Shown in pieces: positions 34,190 to 43,018 of a stretch of DNA of 64,000 nt (positions within the stretch are counted from its first letter, which is position 1; each line of letters opens with the position of its first letter). This DNA comes from Denitratimonas yunnanensis (SeqCode). GTDB taxonomy: Bacteria > Pseudomonadota > Gammaproteobacteria > Xanthomonadales > Xanthomonadaceae. The stretch covers positions 744,001 to 808,000 of the forward strand of contig JAPMLR010000001.1 of NCBI GenBank assembly GCA_026410415.1, given 5' to 3'. The position numbers and the translations under genes are program-made. The notes beneath the pieces are model-generated. The model saw only the letters and a program-made list of their open reading frames with translations, searched no databases and was not told where the DNA came from.

Positions 34190-36884
34190 AGGGGCGCATC
34201 CGTTGCAGGGACAGATCGTGGAAGTCGTAGCTGAAATCGATCGCGGGATCGACCGCAACCAGCGTCATTGTCGGTGATCCGTCGCGTGATGGGGAGAGGT
34301 CGAGCCAGGCGTCTGCTCCTGCCACGCCGGGATCGTCCCATGCCACCAGAAAGCGCTCTCCGACACGCTGCACGGTGCCGTGCATGCGCGGCGACTTGCG
34401 CGATACCCAGCGCACCGCCTCGCCGACGGGGCAGAACGACACGTCACCGAACCAGGGATCGCGGTAGATCCCCCATTGTCCACGCAACTCTTCCGCCACC
34501 ACCCGCACGCGCACGGCGGCGTCCATCGCGGCAGGAACCGAGGCCACGGCCGAGGCGTCGTCCAGCTCGTACGCGAATTCGGCCAGCGCCGGGGCACTGC
34601 CGGGCCGGGTGATGTGGCGCGACAGCACTGCTTCAAGTGCGATGCGCGCCTGCGAGGCTTCGCCGTTGATGAGGAACACGTAGCCACTGCGACGCTCGGG
34701 GAACAGGGCCATGGCCGAGTACATGCCACCCAGCGTGCCGGTGTGAGCGACACGCAGGAAGCCGTTCACGTCCGAGAGTCGGAATCCATAGCCGTACGCG
34801 GTGAAGTGGGTGTTTTCCCAGCGCGTCGCCCGCGTACTCACCGGCATGGGCATGTGCGCCCGCCACATTGCCTGACGCTGCGATGCCGAGAGCCACTCCG
34901 GCGTCAGCTGCGGGTCCAACCAGTTGCGCATCCACGTCAGCATGTCGTCGAGACTGCAACGAACCCCGCCGGCCGCCGCCGAGGTGATGGCCTGAATGTA
35001 TTGGTCATCGACATTGCCCGGCACCTTTCCGGCACGATGCGGCTGCGCCACGTTGCCCAGGGCATCGCGCTCGAACGCACCGACCCGGCAACGCTGCAAC
35101 CCCAACGGCGCGAACACCTCCCGCGCCATCAGCGTTTCGTAGTCCGCCCCACCCGCAGCAGCAGCCACTTCGCCGGCAATGATGTAGAGCAGATTGTCGT
35201 ACGCGTAAGTGGATCGGAAGCTGGATGCCGGTTTCAGATGGGCCAACCCGGCCATCACATCCTCGCGGCTGAACTGGTTGGGTTCAGGCCACAGCATCAG
35301 GTCGCCGGCGCCGAGCCCCAAACCGCTGTTGTGGATGAGCAGATCGCGCACCTGGATTTCACGCGTCACCCACGGATCGTGCATGCGGAATGCGGGAAGG
35401 TGCTGGATGACCGGATCGTCCCAGCGCAGTTTCCCCGCATCCACCAGCCGTGCCAGCAGCGCCGCGGTCATGGCTTTGGTGTTGGAGGCGATCTTGAACA
35501 CCGATGTCGTCGTCACCGGCTGTCCCGACCCGGCGAGGATTTCGCCGTAGCCCCGCGCGAACCTCACTTCGCCGTCTTCGATCAGTCCCACCGCGATGCC
35601 CGGAAGCGTGTAGCGCTGCATCGCCTCGCGCACCGCGGTGTCGACGATCTGCGCCGTGTCGGGTGGCATGGAAGCCGCATCGATCACGTCCTGCCAGACG
35701 CGCAGAAGATTGCCGCTCCACAGCTTCGCGATGTCGGTTTCGCCGAACCCCGCACGGCGCAGTGCTGCGGTGACGTTGCCGGTCTGCGACGCGTCCATCC
35801 AGCCGGTGATGCCACCGCCGCCATCGAAATCCGATGTGAGGCCGACATGATCGATGCCGGCCACGGCCACCATGTGCTGCACATGCGCGACGAAATCATC
35901 AAGACTGGCGAGCGGGTGTTCGCGCTCGATGCGTGCCAGCCCTTCGAGCATGGCCGGATGGGTGTCGTGCTTTTCGTAGTCGTATTCGGCATCGCCGGCC
36001 AACCGCGCCACGTCCTGCTGCAAGGCTTCTTCGGCGGCCTTGCGGGCCGGATCGTGCTTGAGGAACTCCTTGTAGGCCACGGTGTGGATCACGCCGCCTT
36101 GCTGCGCAATCGCGCGCAGCAGATCGTCCGGCAGGTTGCGCGGATGATCGGTCAGTGCACGGGCTGAGGTGTGCGAAGCGATCAGCGGTGCTTTCGACAC
36201 GGCCAGCGCGGCACGCACGCAATTGTCGGAGGCATGCGACACATCCACCATCATGCCCAGCGCATTCGCACGCGCCACGGCGGCCCGCCCGAATGCGCTC
36301 ATGCCGGGATCTTGCGGGCTGTTGTGCGCCGGCTCGCCCAGCTCGGGATTGGGCATCGAACTGCTGCACAGATCGTTGTTGCCGACATGGGTGAGGCCGA
36401 GATAACGCGCACCGCGTGCGAAGGCGGCATCGAGGCGTGCGAGATCGTGACCGAGCGAATAGCCGTTCTCGATGCCGATGGCGACGCTCAACAGGCCACG
36501 TGCGTGGTTGTCGCGCACATCCTGCGGCGTCAACGCGGCGCGTACACGATCCGGATGGTTCGCCAGCAGCATGTCGATGGCCGAGTACTTTCTTTCGGCC
36601 TTGGCCACCGCGTCTGCATAGCCTTCCGGCGTCAGCGGCCCCTGCCCCACGTAGATCACGAGAAAGGCGGCATCCATGCCGCCACGGCGCATCTTGTCCA
36701 GATCGACCTGCAAAGCACTGTCACCACCGGCGTCGTAATGCGGCACGCGCATGTAGTCGTTCGGGATGTCGACATGGGTATCGAGCGTCAACGGACGAGT
36801 GGGCCCGGTCGCCGCCAGCGAGGCACAACCGGACATCAGCGCCATCGCAAGCAAGGTCGGCAATGGGCGGGCAAAATGGTTCAT
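34182..36884 (-). CDS. Lipoprotein fusion: M19 membrane dipeptidase + class-C beta-lactamase-family serine hydrolase
   Basis: This 900-residue protein joins two enzymes. It has a signal peptide with lipobox LMSGC. Residues about 30-405 are a zinc dipeptidase of family M19: DTHVDI, GIENGYSLG, GLTHVGNND, MVDVSHASD, IASHTSARALTDHPRN and HVGLTSDFDGGG are all there. M19 enzymes cleave dipeptides and tolerate a D residue at the C-terminal side. Residues about 406-900 are a beta-lactamase-fold hydrolase: S467-x-x-K470 in KIASNTK, Y-D-N in YAYDNLLY, and HTG in VAHTGTLGG, plus an added C-terminal beta domain. Related enzymes are D-aminopeptidases, carboxypeptidases and esterases. No ribosome site precedes Met406, so it looks like one chain. 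It is coupled to lysA by ATGA. Confidence 0.88.
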   Translation of the reverse strand: MNHFARPLPTLLAMALMSGCASLAATGPTRPLTLDTHVDIPNDYMRVPHYDAGGDSALQVDLDKMRRGGMDAAFLVIYVGQGPLTPEGYADAVAKAERKYSAIDMLLANHPDRVRAALTPQDVRDNHARGLLSVAIGIENGYSLGHDLARLDAAFARGARYLGLTHVGNNDLCSSSMPNPELGEPAHNSPQDPGMSAFGRAAVARANALGMMVDVSHASDNCVRAALAVSKAPLIASHTSARALTDHPRNLPDDLLRAIAQQGGVIHTVAYKEFLKHDPARKAAEEALQQDVARLAGDAEYDYEKHDTHPAMLEGLARIEREHPLASLDDFVAHVQHMVAVAGIDHVGLTSDFDGGGGITGWMDASQTGNVTAALRRAGFGETDIAKLWSGNLLRVWQDVIDAASMPPDTAQIVDTAVREAMQRYTLPGIAVGLIEDGEVRFARGYGEILAGSGQPVTTTSVFKIASNTKAMTAALLARLVDAGKLRWDDPVIQHLPAFRMHDPWVTREIQVRDLLIHNSGLGLGAGDLMLWPEPNQFSREDVMAGLAHLKPASSFRSTYAYDNLLYIIAGEVAAAAGGADYETLMAREVFAPLGLQRCRVGAFERDALGNVAQPHRAGKVPGNVDDQYIQAITSAAAGGVRCSLDDMLTWMRNWLDPQLTPEWLSASQRQAMWRAHMPMPVSTRATRWENTHFTAYGYGFRLSDVNGFLRVAHTGTLGGMYSAMALFPERRSGYVFLINGEASQARIALEAVLSRHITRPGSAPALAEFAYELDDASAVASVPAAMDAAVRVRVVAEELRGQWGIYRDPWFGDVSFCPVGEAVRWVSRKSPRMHGTVQRVGERFLVAWDDPGVAGADAWLDLSPSRDGSPTMTLVAVDPAIDFSYDFHDLSLQRMRPCD

Positions 36885-38149
36885 GCGTCTCTCCAGTCGC
36901 TGGCCGGCTGCTCGCCGGCGATCATTTCCTCGAACGCCTGGCGTCGCCGGACCACGGCATAGCGACCGTCGTCCACCAGCACTTCCGCAGGCAAAGGACG
37001 GGAGTTGTAGGTCGATGCCATCGACGCACCGTACGCTCCGGCGGCGAGGATCGCGACCAGATCGCCGGCAACACAGCGTGGCAGCTCACGCCCGACCGCG
37101 AAGGTGTCGCCGGTCTCGCAGACCGGACCAACCACGTCATAGGTGACCTTCTCGCGCGTACCGTCGTCGCCAACACGCACGATGTCATGCCAGGCGTCAT
37201 ACAGACTGGGACGCAGCAGGTCATTCATCGCGGCATCAACGACGAGAAAACGCCGCGCCGTGCCTCGTTTCTCCAGAATCACCCGGGTCAGCAACAGGCC
37301 CGCTTCGGCCATCAGCCAACGCCCCGGCTCCAGCAGGATGCGGCCGGAAAAGTCGCCCAACGCATCACGGATCACTGCGACGTAGTCGTCCGCAGCCGGC
37401 GCGCGTTCGCCTTCGCGGTAACGCACGCCCAAGCCGCCACCGACATCGATGCAGGCGATCGGATGACCCGACGCTTCCAGTTCGCGCCAGAGCGCAGCGA
37501 TGCGTGCCAGCGCCTGTCGGACCGGCTCCAAGCTCAGCAACTGCGAGCCGATGTGCATGTGCAGCCCGTCAAGCCGAACATTCGGCCATTGTGGTCCAGT
37601 CGAGAAGCAGCGTCTGGCCTCGTCGATGGAAACACCGAACTTGTTCTCCGCCTTGCCGGTGGAAATCTTGGCGTGGGTCCTGGCATCGACGTCGGGATTG
37701 ATCCGGATGGAGGCCGTGGCGACAACACCGCGTCCCGCGGCGGTCCGCTGGATCGCGTCCAGCTCGGCCACCGACTCCACGTTGAAGCGGGCAATGCCTG
37801 CAGCCAGGGCCGCGTCGATCTCGGCATCCGATTTGCCAACGCCGGAGAACACGATGTCGCGGGCCGGGATGCCGGCGCGCAAGGCACGATGCATTTCCCC
37901 GCCGGAAACGATATCCGCACCGGCGCCTTCTGCGGCGAGCAACTGCAGCACGGCGATGTTGCCATTGGCCTTGACTGCATACCGGATACCGGCATCCAGC
38001 CCGTCGAGCGCCGACCGCAGCGAGCGGATCCGGCGGCGGATCATCGGCGCGGAGTAAACGTAAAGCGGCGTGCCTTCGCGTGCAGCGAGGGCGCTGAGAT
38101 TCACGCCGTCCAACCAGCCGGCAACGCCGGGATGATCGTGTTCTGGCAT
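36881..38149 (-). CDS. lysA: Diaminopimelate decarboxylase
   Basis: LysA decarboxylates meso-diaminopimelate to L-lysine with PLP. The start at 38149 has GAGGAT upstream and gives 422 residues. The PLP Lys is K60 in RYAVKANGN. The motifs HIGSQ, CIDVGGGLGV, LEPGRWLMAEAG and VVGPVCETGDTFA (substrate Cys) are complete. Its stop overlaps the start of the dipeptidase fusion as ATGA. This placement in a peptide-breakdown cluster, rather than with dapF or dapB, suggests it may handle DAP released from murein as well as biosynthetic DAP. An intrinsic terminator lies immediately upstream of its ribosome site. Confidence 0.95.
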   Translation of the reverse strand: MPEHDHPGVAGWLDGVNLSALAAREGTPLYVYSAPMIRRRIRSLRSALDGLDAGIRYAVKANGNIAVLQLLAAEGAGADIVSGGEMHRALRAGIPARDIVFSGVGKSDAEIDAALAAGIARFNVESVAELDAIQRTAAGRGVVATASIRINPDVDARTHAKISTGKAENKFGVSIDEARRCFSTGPQWPNVRLDGLHMHIGSQLLSLEPVRQALARIAALWRELEASGHPIACIDVGGGLGVRYREGERAPAADDYVAVIRDALGDFSGRILLEPGRWLMAEAGLLLTRVILEKRGTARRFLVVDAAMNDLLRPSLYDAWHDIVRVGDDGTREKVTYDVVGPVCETGDTFAVGRELPRCVAGDLVAILAAGAYGASMASTYNSRPLPAEVLVDDGRYAVVRRRQAFEEMIAGEQPASDWRDA

Positions 38150-38162
38150 GCAGTATCCTCGG

Positions 38163-38193
38163 AAAAAAACGGCGGCCCAATGTCCGGGCCGCC
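38163..38193 (-). terminator. Intrinsic terminator after the TonB receptor, abutting the lysA ribosome site
   Basis: On the minus strand an 8-bp GC stem GGCGGCCC/GGGCCGCC (38186-38193 with 38171-38178) is followed by G and seven T (complement of 38163-38169). This is a textbook rho-independent terminator. It ends directly before the lysA Shine-Dalgarno, so lysA and the genes below it are transcribed only by read-through or from a promoter inside the receptor gene. Confidence 0.85.
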
Positions 38194-38229
38194 GAGGAGA
38201 GACAACAGGAAGTGCCCGACTTCCGCGGA

Positions 38230-41200
38230 TCAGAAGTTCCAGTTCAATACCATCTGCATGTAGCGCGGCGACTGCCAGCGCGTGCCCGTGCCGAACGTGG
38301 GCCGTACCACGCCCGGATTGGACTCGTAGCGCGCCGCGACATTGACCGTCTTTTGGTGGTCGAGCAGGTTGAAGATCGAGAAACGGATCTTCACGTCCTG
38401 GTTCGGGATCGGCACGCTGAGCGTGGCGTTGACGCCGACATCGTAGATCCATGGCATGCGTCCGAACGCACCACGCGGCGACCACTCGTGCACACGGTCC
38501 TGCCACGGCCCGGAACAGTTCTGTACGCAGATCCAGCCGGTACCACCGCCGCTGCCGGTACTGGTGAAGCTGGCCACGGCAAGGTTTTCGTCCGGCCAGG
38601 TGACGCCGAAAGCCGTGATCGGGCCACCGGACATCGCCGTCAACGTGGCACCGAACAGCCACAGATCGTTGAGCTTGTAGCTGCCGCGCAGCTTGATCTG
38701 GTGACGGTGGTCGTTGAACAGATCGCCGTAGCGCTCGTTGTTGGCCGGGTGATCCCAATGCTGGACCATGCCGGTGTCGCCGTAGTTGGTGTCCGAATTC
38801 ACCGGGCCTTCGTGGTTGCCTTCGGACTTGGACCACAAGTACGACGCATTGAACGCCCAGGTATCGTCCCATGCGCGATCGATCTGGAATTCGATCGCCT
38901 TGTAGGTGCGCTTGGGTTTGGCGTAACCGATGATGCGATCACTGCCGGCGGTCATGTAGCCTTCGCGCGAGGTGTCGATCGTGACCCAGCCGTCCTGCGC
39001 GCAGCCCAATGCGGTGGTACCCCACAGGGTCAGCATCTCGCCGGGATTGGCGATCGGCCAGAGGTTGCCGTGGCGCACGCCGCACAACGCATTGATACGC
39101 ACATCGTCCATGGCGTTGGGCATGCGGCGGTAGGTGGCGTTGACGCCCCACGACCAGGACTGGTCGATCATGCGCTGGAAGCCGAGGATGGCCTCGTCCT
39201 GATACACCGCGTCGAGATCGCGATCGACCGGCTCGTTGGACAGGTTCCAGCTGTCATCCATCGGCCCGATCTGCTGGCCGATGATCGGCGCCATGTACGA
39301 CGCGCCAGTCACCGGATTGACTTGCTGCTGCCAGCCATCGAGGGCGTAGTAACTGCGCTCGTCGGTCAGGCCACCGGCGAAGTTGTAGCTGATGATGCTC
39401 GGCACCGGCATGTAATAACGGCCCAGGTTGCCGAACAGCTTGGTGGTGCCGTCACCCTTCATGTCCCAGGAGAAACCCAGGCGTGGAGAAACCAGGTCGT
39501 CGAGCTTGATGTAGCTGTTGCCGCCGGCGTCGAGGTTCTCGAAGTTGTCCAGGCGCAGGCCAAGGTTCAGCGTCAGGTTCGGTGTCACGCTCCAGACATC
39601 TTCCAGGTAGAACGCGGTGGCCTCGATGTCGAACACGCCACCATCGGAACGGCGACGCGCCCACAGGAATTCATCCACGCCCTCCGGCAGCAGCACGCCG
39701 TTGTCGAGCATCTGGTTGGCGCTGGTACGGCCATACGCGGTGTACTGCACACCGCTGCCCGGATAGGCGGTGACGCGATCGGTGGTCATCAACTCGTGAT
39801 CCCAGCCGAAGCGCAGCAGATGGCTGCCCACGGCCCATTCGAAGTCCAGGCGCTTGACCTTGCGCTCATCCTCATGCGAGACGACGTTGGAACCGGGATG
39901 GCAGCCGAGCAACGGGCTGCCCATGCCGCGGTAGACGTTGCCGTAAGAGGCGTTGTTGTAGGTCACCCAATCGCACGAGAGATCCGCCGGCGAGCGCACG
40001 AAGCTGCTGCTTTCGTTGATGCCGTACATCGCCTTGGCGGTGAAGCTTTCGCCGAAATGGCCGGTGTAGGTGAGCGAACCGTTGCTGCCGCCGCTGGTGG
40101 CGGTCGACTGGTTCGGCACACCATCGGCGCGGATGCGCGTGTTGAAGTCATAGGCCCAGGTCGACGTATCGGAATCGCCCTCGTCGGAGAAGCTCAACAG
40201 CTCCAGAAGGTGGTTGTCGTTGATCTGCCAATCGAGCTTGGCGCCCCAGAACCCGTTGTCGGCCTCGCGTTCGCTCCAGGTGGATCCGGATGCATTGGTG
40301 AAGCGCGTGCCGTTGTCGCGCTGCTCGTACATGGCGAACAGGAACAGGCGATCCTTCACCAGCGGACCGGACGCCCACCCGTTGATCTTGGTGAAACTCT
40401 GGCGGTCATGGCTGGAGCGCACGTTGACCGAGCCGTCAGCGTAGAACCGGTCCTCGCCATCGGCGCGCCAGGACGAGGGTTCGAAGGTCAGGCTGATGCC
40501 CCCCTTGAGCTCGTTGCCACCCGAGCGGGTGACGGCGTTGATCACGCCGCCGGTGCTGCGCCCGAACTCCACCGAGTAGCCGCCGGTCTTGACCTGGAAC
40601 TCTTCGAAGAACGCGAACGGCGCAGTCGAGAAACTTTGGCGACGGTAGAAATCGGTGACATTGAGTCCGTTGATGAAAATCGAGTTCTCGGCGACCGACG
40701 AACCACCGAACGAAATGCCGCCGAAGCCCGAGTTGCCGCTGACCACGCCAGGGGCGAGCAGCGCAACCGCCCCCAGGCTCTGCTCCACCGGCAGGCGCGC
40801 CCATTCTTCGCGCGTGATGTTGGTGGCCGACTCGGTGGAATAGACATCCACGCGATTGACCACGCGATTGCCCACGACTTCGATCGTGGCCAGATTGGTC
40901 ACGTCACCGTCGCCGCCCAGGTTGACGGTGGTGGTGCCACCGAGGGAAACATTCACCGTGACCGGCTCGCCGACTTCCCGACCAGCACGAAGCACGCGCA
41001 AGCTGTAGTCACCGATCGGCAACTGGTTCAGACGATAGCTGCCATCGGAGGACACCGTGACCGTGCGCGTTGCGCCGGTGGCGTTGTTGACCAAGGTGAT
41101 CTGATCCCCCGAGTTGGCCCGACCCGCCACTGCACCCATCGCGCTTTGCGCATAGGCCGGCGCGACCGCCAGGGTGGACAGGCAGGCGCCCAGCGCAAGG

Positions 41201-41241
41201 CTCAGGACGGATTTTCGCAAGCATGGAATGCGGCGTGTCAT
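38230..41241 (-). CDS. Oar-like TonB-dependent outer-membrane receptor
   Basis: The start at 41241 overlaps the upstream stop as ATGA and gives 1003 residues. The signal peptide (cleaved near AYAQS) is followed by a carboxypeptidase-regulatory-like beta domain (about 33-105, GATRTVTVSSDGSYRLNQLP), a TonB-box-like ATIEVVG segment, and a plug (about 115-240, containing SIFINGLNVTDF and YSVEFGRSTGGVINAV). A 22-strand barrel then ends in the aromatic residue Phe (MQMVLNWNF). The Oar subgroup takes up peptides, glycans or metal chelates in the Lysobacterales, where receptors are usually encoded beside the enzymes that digest the imported ligand. Here those are murein-peptide-type enzymes, so a muropeptide ligand is my inference. 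Confidence 0.9.
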   Translation of the reverse strand: MTRRIPCLRKSVLSLALGACLSTLAVAPAYAQSAMGAVAGRANSGDQITLVNNATGATRTVTVSSDGSYRLNQLPIGDYSLRVLRAGREVGEPVTVNVSLGGTTTVNLGGDGDVTNLATIEVVGNRVVNRVDVYSTESATNITREEWARLPVEQSLGAVALLAPGVVSGNSGFGGISFGGSSVAENSIFINGLNVTDFYRRQSFSTAPFAFFEEFQVKTGGYSVEFGRSTGGVINAVTRSGGNELKGGISLTFEPSSWRADGEDRFYADGSVNVRSSHDRQSFTKINGWASGPLVKDRLFLFAMYEQRDNGTRFTNASGSTWSEREADNGFWGAKLDWQINDNHLLELLSFSDEGDSDTSTWAYDFNTRIRADGVPNQSTATSGGSNGSLTYTGHFGESFTAKAMYGINESSSFVRSPADLSCDWVTYNNASYGNVYRGMGSPLLGCHPGSNVVSHEDERKVKRLDFEWAVGSHLLRFGWDHELMTTDRVTAYPGSGVQYTAYGRTSANQMLDNGVLLPEGVDEFLWARRRSDGGVFDIEATAFYLEDVWSVTPNLTLNLGLRLDNFENLDAGGNSYIKLDDLVSPRLGFSWDMKGDGTTKLFGNLGRYYMPVPSIISYNFAGGLTDERSYYALDGWQQQVNPVTGASYMAPIIGQQIGPMDDSWNLSNEPVDRDLDAVYQDEAILGFQRMIDQSWSWGVNATYRRMPNAMDDVRINALCGVRHGNLWPIANPGEMLTLWGTTALGCAQDGWVTIDTSREGYMTAGSDRIIGYAKPKRTYKAIEFQIDRAWDDTWAFNASYLWSKSEGNHEGPVNSDTNYGDTGMVQHWDHPANNERYGDLFNDHRHQIKLRGSYKLNDLWLFGATLTAMSGGPITAFGVTWPDENLAVASFTSTGSGGGTGWICVQNCSGPWQDRVHEWSPRGAFGRMPWIYDVGVNATLSVPIPNQDVKIRFSIFNLLDHQKTVNVAARYESNPGVVRPTFGTGTRWQSPRYMQMVLNWNF

Positions 41242-42839
41242 GGGTGCTCTCCAGAGGTTGATGGTGCAGGTGCAGGGGGCAGGACCACCGCGTTGAACCG
41301 ATAGTCCCATTGATCGAAGTAGAGGTTGCCGCCGCTCCACTCGGCTTCGCCGCGTTGCGAGTCGACGGTTTCGGAACGGAAGTACTGCTTGGGTGGGTCG
41401 AAGGGCGTGGAAATGGCATCGTTGAACGCGATGCGGTAAGCATCCAGCCCGCCGAGGTAGAACCAGCGCAGGCTGGGGTCGTCGCTGTCCAGGCGACCGG
41501 TGGTCACGTCCATGGGCACCCAGCCGTAAGGCGGCAGGTACAGCATTCCCCAGTCATGCATGTTGTCGTAGCCGACCTCGTTGTCCGAGAAGGTCCAGCC
41601 CGATTGCCAGCGCGCCGGGATCCCGTTGAGCCTGAGCAGGGCGATCAGCAACAGGGTCTGCTGGCCACAATCGGCATGTCCGGCGTTCAGTGCGTACTCG
41701 CTGATGTTGCTGATGGTCGAATACTCGCGCGCCCCGGCCCATGGAATGTCGTCCACCGCGGCAAACAGCTTCCGTGCGATCCGGTACGGGTTGGTCTCGT
41801 CGCCCACCACGCGCGCCGAATGCAGTCGCAGCGCATCGGTGAACACGACGTGTGGCGGCTCTTCGGCCAGATACGGCGCAATGGCCTGCCCGTCATCGGT
41901 GTCCGCAGCAGGAATGGGCAACACCGCATCCGGGGCGATCGCCCGATGCTGGGCGTGGATCGTCACTTCATAGGTGATGGAGAATTCGGTCGGCCTGCCT
42001 GCCTCCGCCGGTTTTTCCAGATACACGGTGCGTTGCAGCGTGCTCTCCGGCGCGACGCGACGTGCCGCCGGTTCGCTCGCCAGCAGGATCACGTCCTGCT
42101 GCTGGCCGGGAATGGCTCGCGGGAAGGGAATCCAGGCCCGGATCACCTCGCCCGCCGGCACCGCATCAGGCTTCACCGTCAGCGACTGCACCACGCGCAC
42201 CCGACGCGATGCCACGAAACGTTCGCCCGTCTGCTGCGCCGCCGTGACTACCTCGGCATGGTGTGGATGCAGCGTCTCGAACGGACCATCCCGGAACGGC
42301 TGATCCGGATCGGCACGCATCGCACGGGCCCGAGCACTCAGACGGAACAGGTTGGACGGCGCGCGGTTGAAGTAACGCAACTGGCCATCGATGCGCATCG
42401 ACTCCAACAGACCCTCCGCATCGAACGCGTCGAATTCCGCCTCGGTCAGATCGGGAATCTGGCGGCGTACCCGAGCGATGGCGTCGTCTCGCGTCAAGCC
42501 GAAATCCATCGCGATGCGCCGCATGCGTTCGCGCTCGAATCGAAGGGCCTCGTGCGGTGCACCGATCTCGGAGGAAATGGCCGCGTCGATGGCACGTTCC
42601 GCGGCTGCGAAGTCGCCCCGGTCTACCAGCGCAATCATCTCCTCCAGTGGTGTCACGGCGTGAACCTGGAGTGATGAATCGGCGGCGCCGAAGTCAGGCC
42701 GGTTGGAGGGTGCGGAACACGCCGCGAGCAAAGCAAGCATCGACAGCGCCGCACCCGTCAGCGCCCTCTCGCATCTCCTGCGTCGCGCCGGTTCGGGTTG
42801 GAGCTGTACGGTCGCTTCCACGCCATCCACCCTGCTCAT
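41238..42839 (-). CDS. Transglutaminase-like lipoprotein
   Basis: The ATG at 42839 is preceded by GGGGGAG at ideal spacing and gives 533 residues. It has a signal peptide with lipobox LLAAC (Cys41), a helical N-domain (about 55-200), a beta domain (about 220-330), and a transglutaminase-like core with triad Cys391 (GHADCGQQ), His428 (NMHDWGM) and Asp444 (PMDVTTG). Bacterial members act mostly as proteases or amidases rather than cross-linkers. Its stop overlaps the receptor start (ATGA), so the two are made together: a surface or periplasmic hydrolase paired with an importer. The substrate may be peptide or cross-linked murein; nothing in the sequence decides it. It is divergent from the NlpC/P60 gene. 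Confidence 0.85.
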   Translation of the reverse strand: MSRVDGVEATVQLQPEPARRRRCERALTGAALSMLALLAACSAPSNRPDFGAADSSLQVHAVTPLEEMIALVDRGDFAAAERAIDAAISSEIGAPHEALRFERERMRRIAMDFGLTRDDAIARVRRQIPDLTEAEFDAFDAEGLLESMRIDGQLRYFNRAPSNLFRLSARARAMRADPDQPFRDGPFETLHPHHAEVVTAAQQTGERFVASRRVRVVQSLTVKPDAVPAGEVIRAWIPFPRAIPGQQQDVILLASEPAARRVAPESTLQRTVYLEKPAEAGRPTEFSITYEVTIHAQHRAIAPDAVLPIPAADTDDGQAIAPYLAEEPPHVVFTDALRLHSARVVGDETNPYRIARKLFAAVDDIPWAGAREYSTISNISEYALNAGHADCGQQTLLLIALLRLNGIPARWQSGWTFSDNEVGYDNMHDWGMLYLPPYGWVPMDVTTGRLDSDDPSLRWFYLGGLDAYRIAFNDAISTPFDPPKQYFRSETVDSQRGEAEWSGGNLYFDQWDYRFNAVVLPPAPAPSTSGEHP

Positions 42840-42895
42840 CCCATGCTCCCCCATTTGCATCGCAGTGCTAAGCCACTGAACGACACCCCAAAAGG

Positions 42896-42967
42896 TATGT
42901 AACATGCAACCGGAGGGGAGTCAATAATTTATTCCTGTTTGATATTTTTTCGGAAGCATCTATTCTT
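42896..42967. promoter_or_regulatory. Divergent promoters with two small palindromes (candidate RpiR-family operator)
   Basis: This AT-rich stretch in a GC-rich genome drives both halves of the catabolic island. Forward: TTGATA (42939-42944) and TATTCT (42961-42966), spacing 16, towards the gene at 43019. Reverse: TTGACT (complement of 42919-42924) and TACATA (complement of 42896-42901), spacing 17, towards the gene ending its start at 42839. Two perfect dyads overlap them: ATGTAACAT (42897-42905) covers the reverse -10, and AATAATTTATT (42923-42933) lies between the two -35 boxes. The regulator at 45608 is the natural candidate to bind here; that is inference. Confidence 0.5.
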
Positions 42968-43018
42968 CGCGAACCTGCGGGCCTCCATGCAGGCCATCCC
43001 ACAGCGCACAGGGAAGCG

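Noticed and set aside
34182..35669. Antibiotic-resistance beta-lactamase
   Set aside because: The domain has the S-x-x-K/Y-x-N/HTG layout of the wider hydrolase family, sits in a dipeptidase fusion within a catabolic operon, and shows no feature specific to AmpC enzymes.
36416..38263. Plus-strand frame of 615 codons opposite lysA and the dipeptidase fusion
   Set aside because: It crosses two real genes on the other strand and has no recognisable domain or ribosome site.
38212..41304. Plus-strand frame of 1030 codons opposite the TonB receptor
   Set aside because: It is antisense to a well-supported receptor and shows the Val/Arg/His-rich composition of a GC-rich shadow frame, with no signal or domain.
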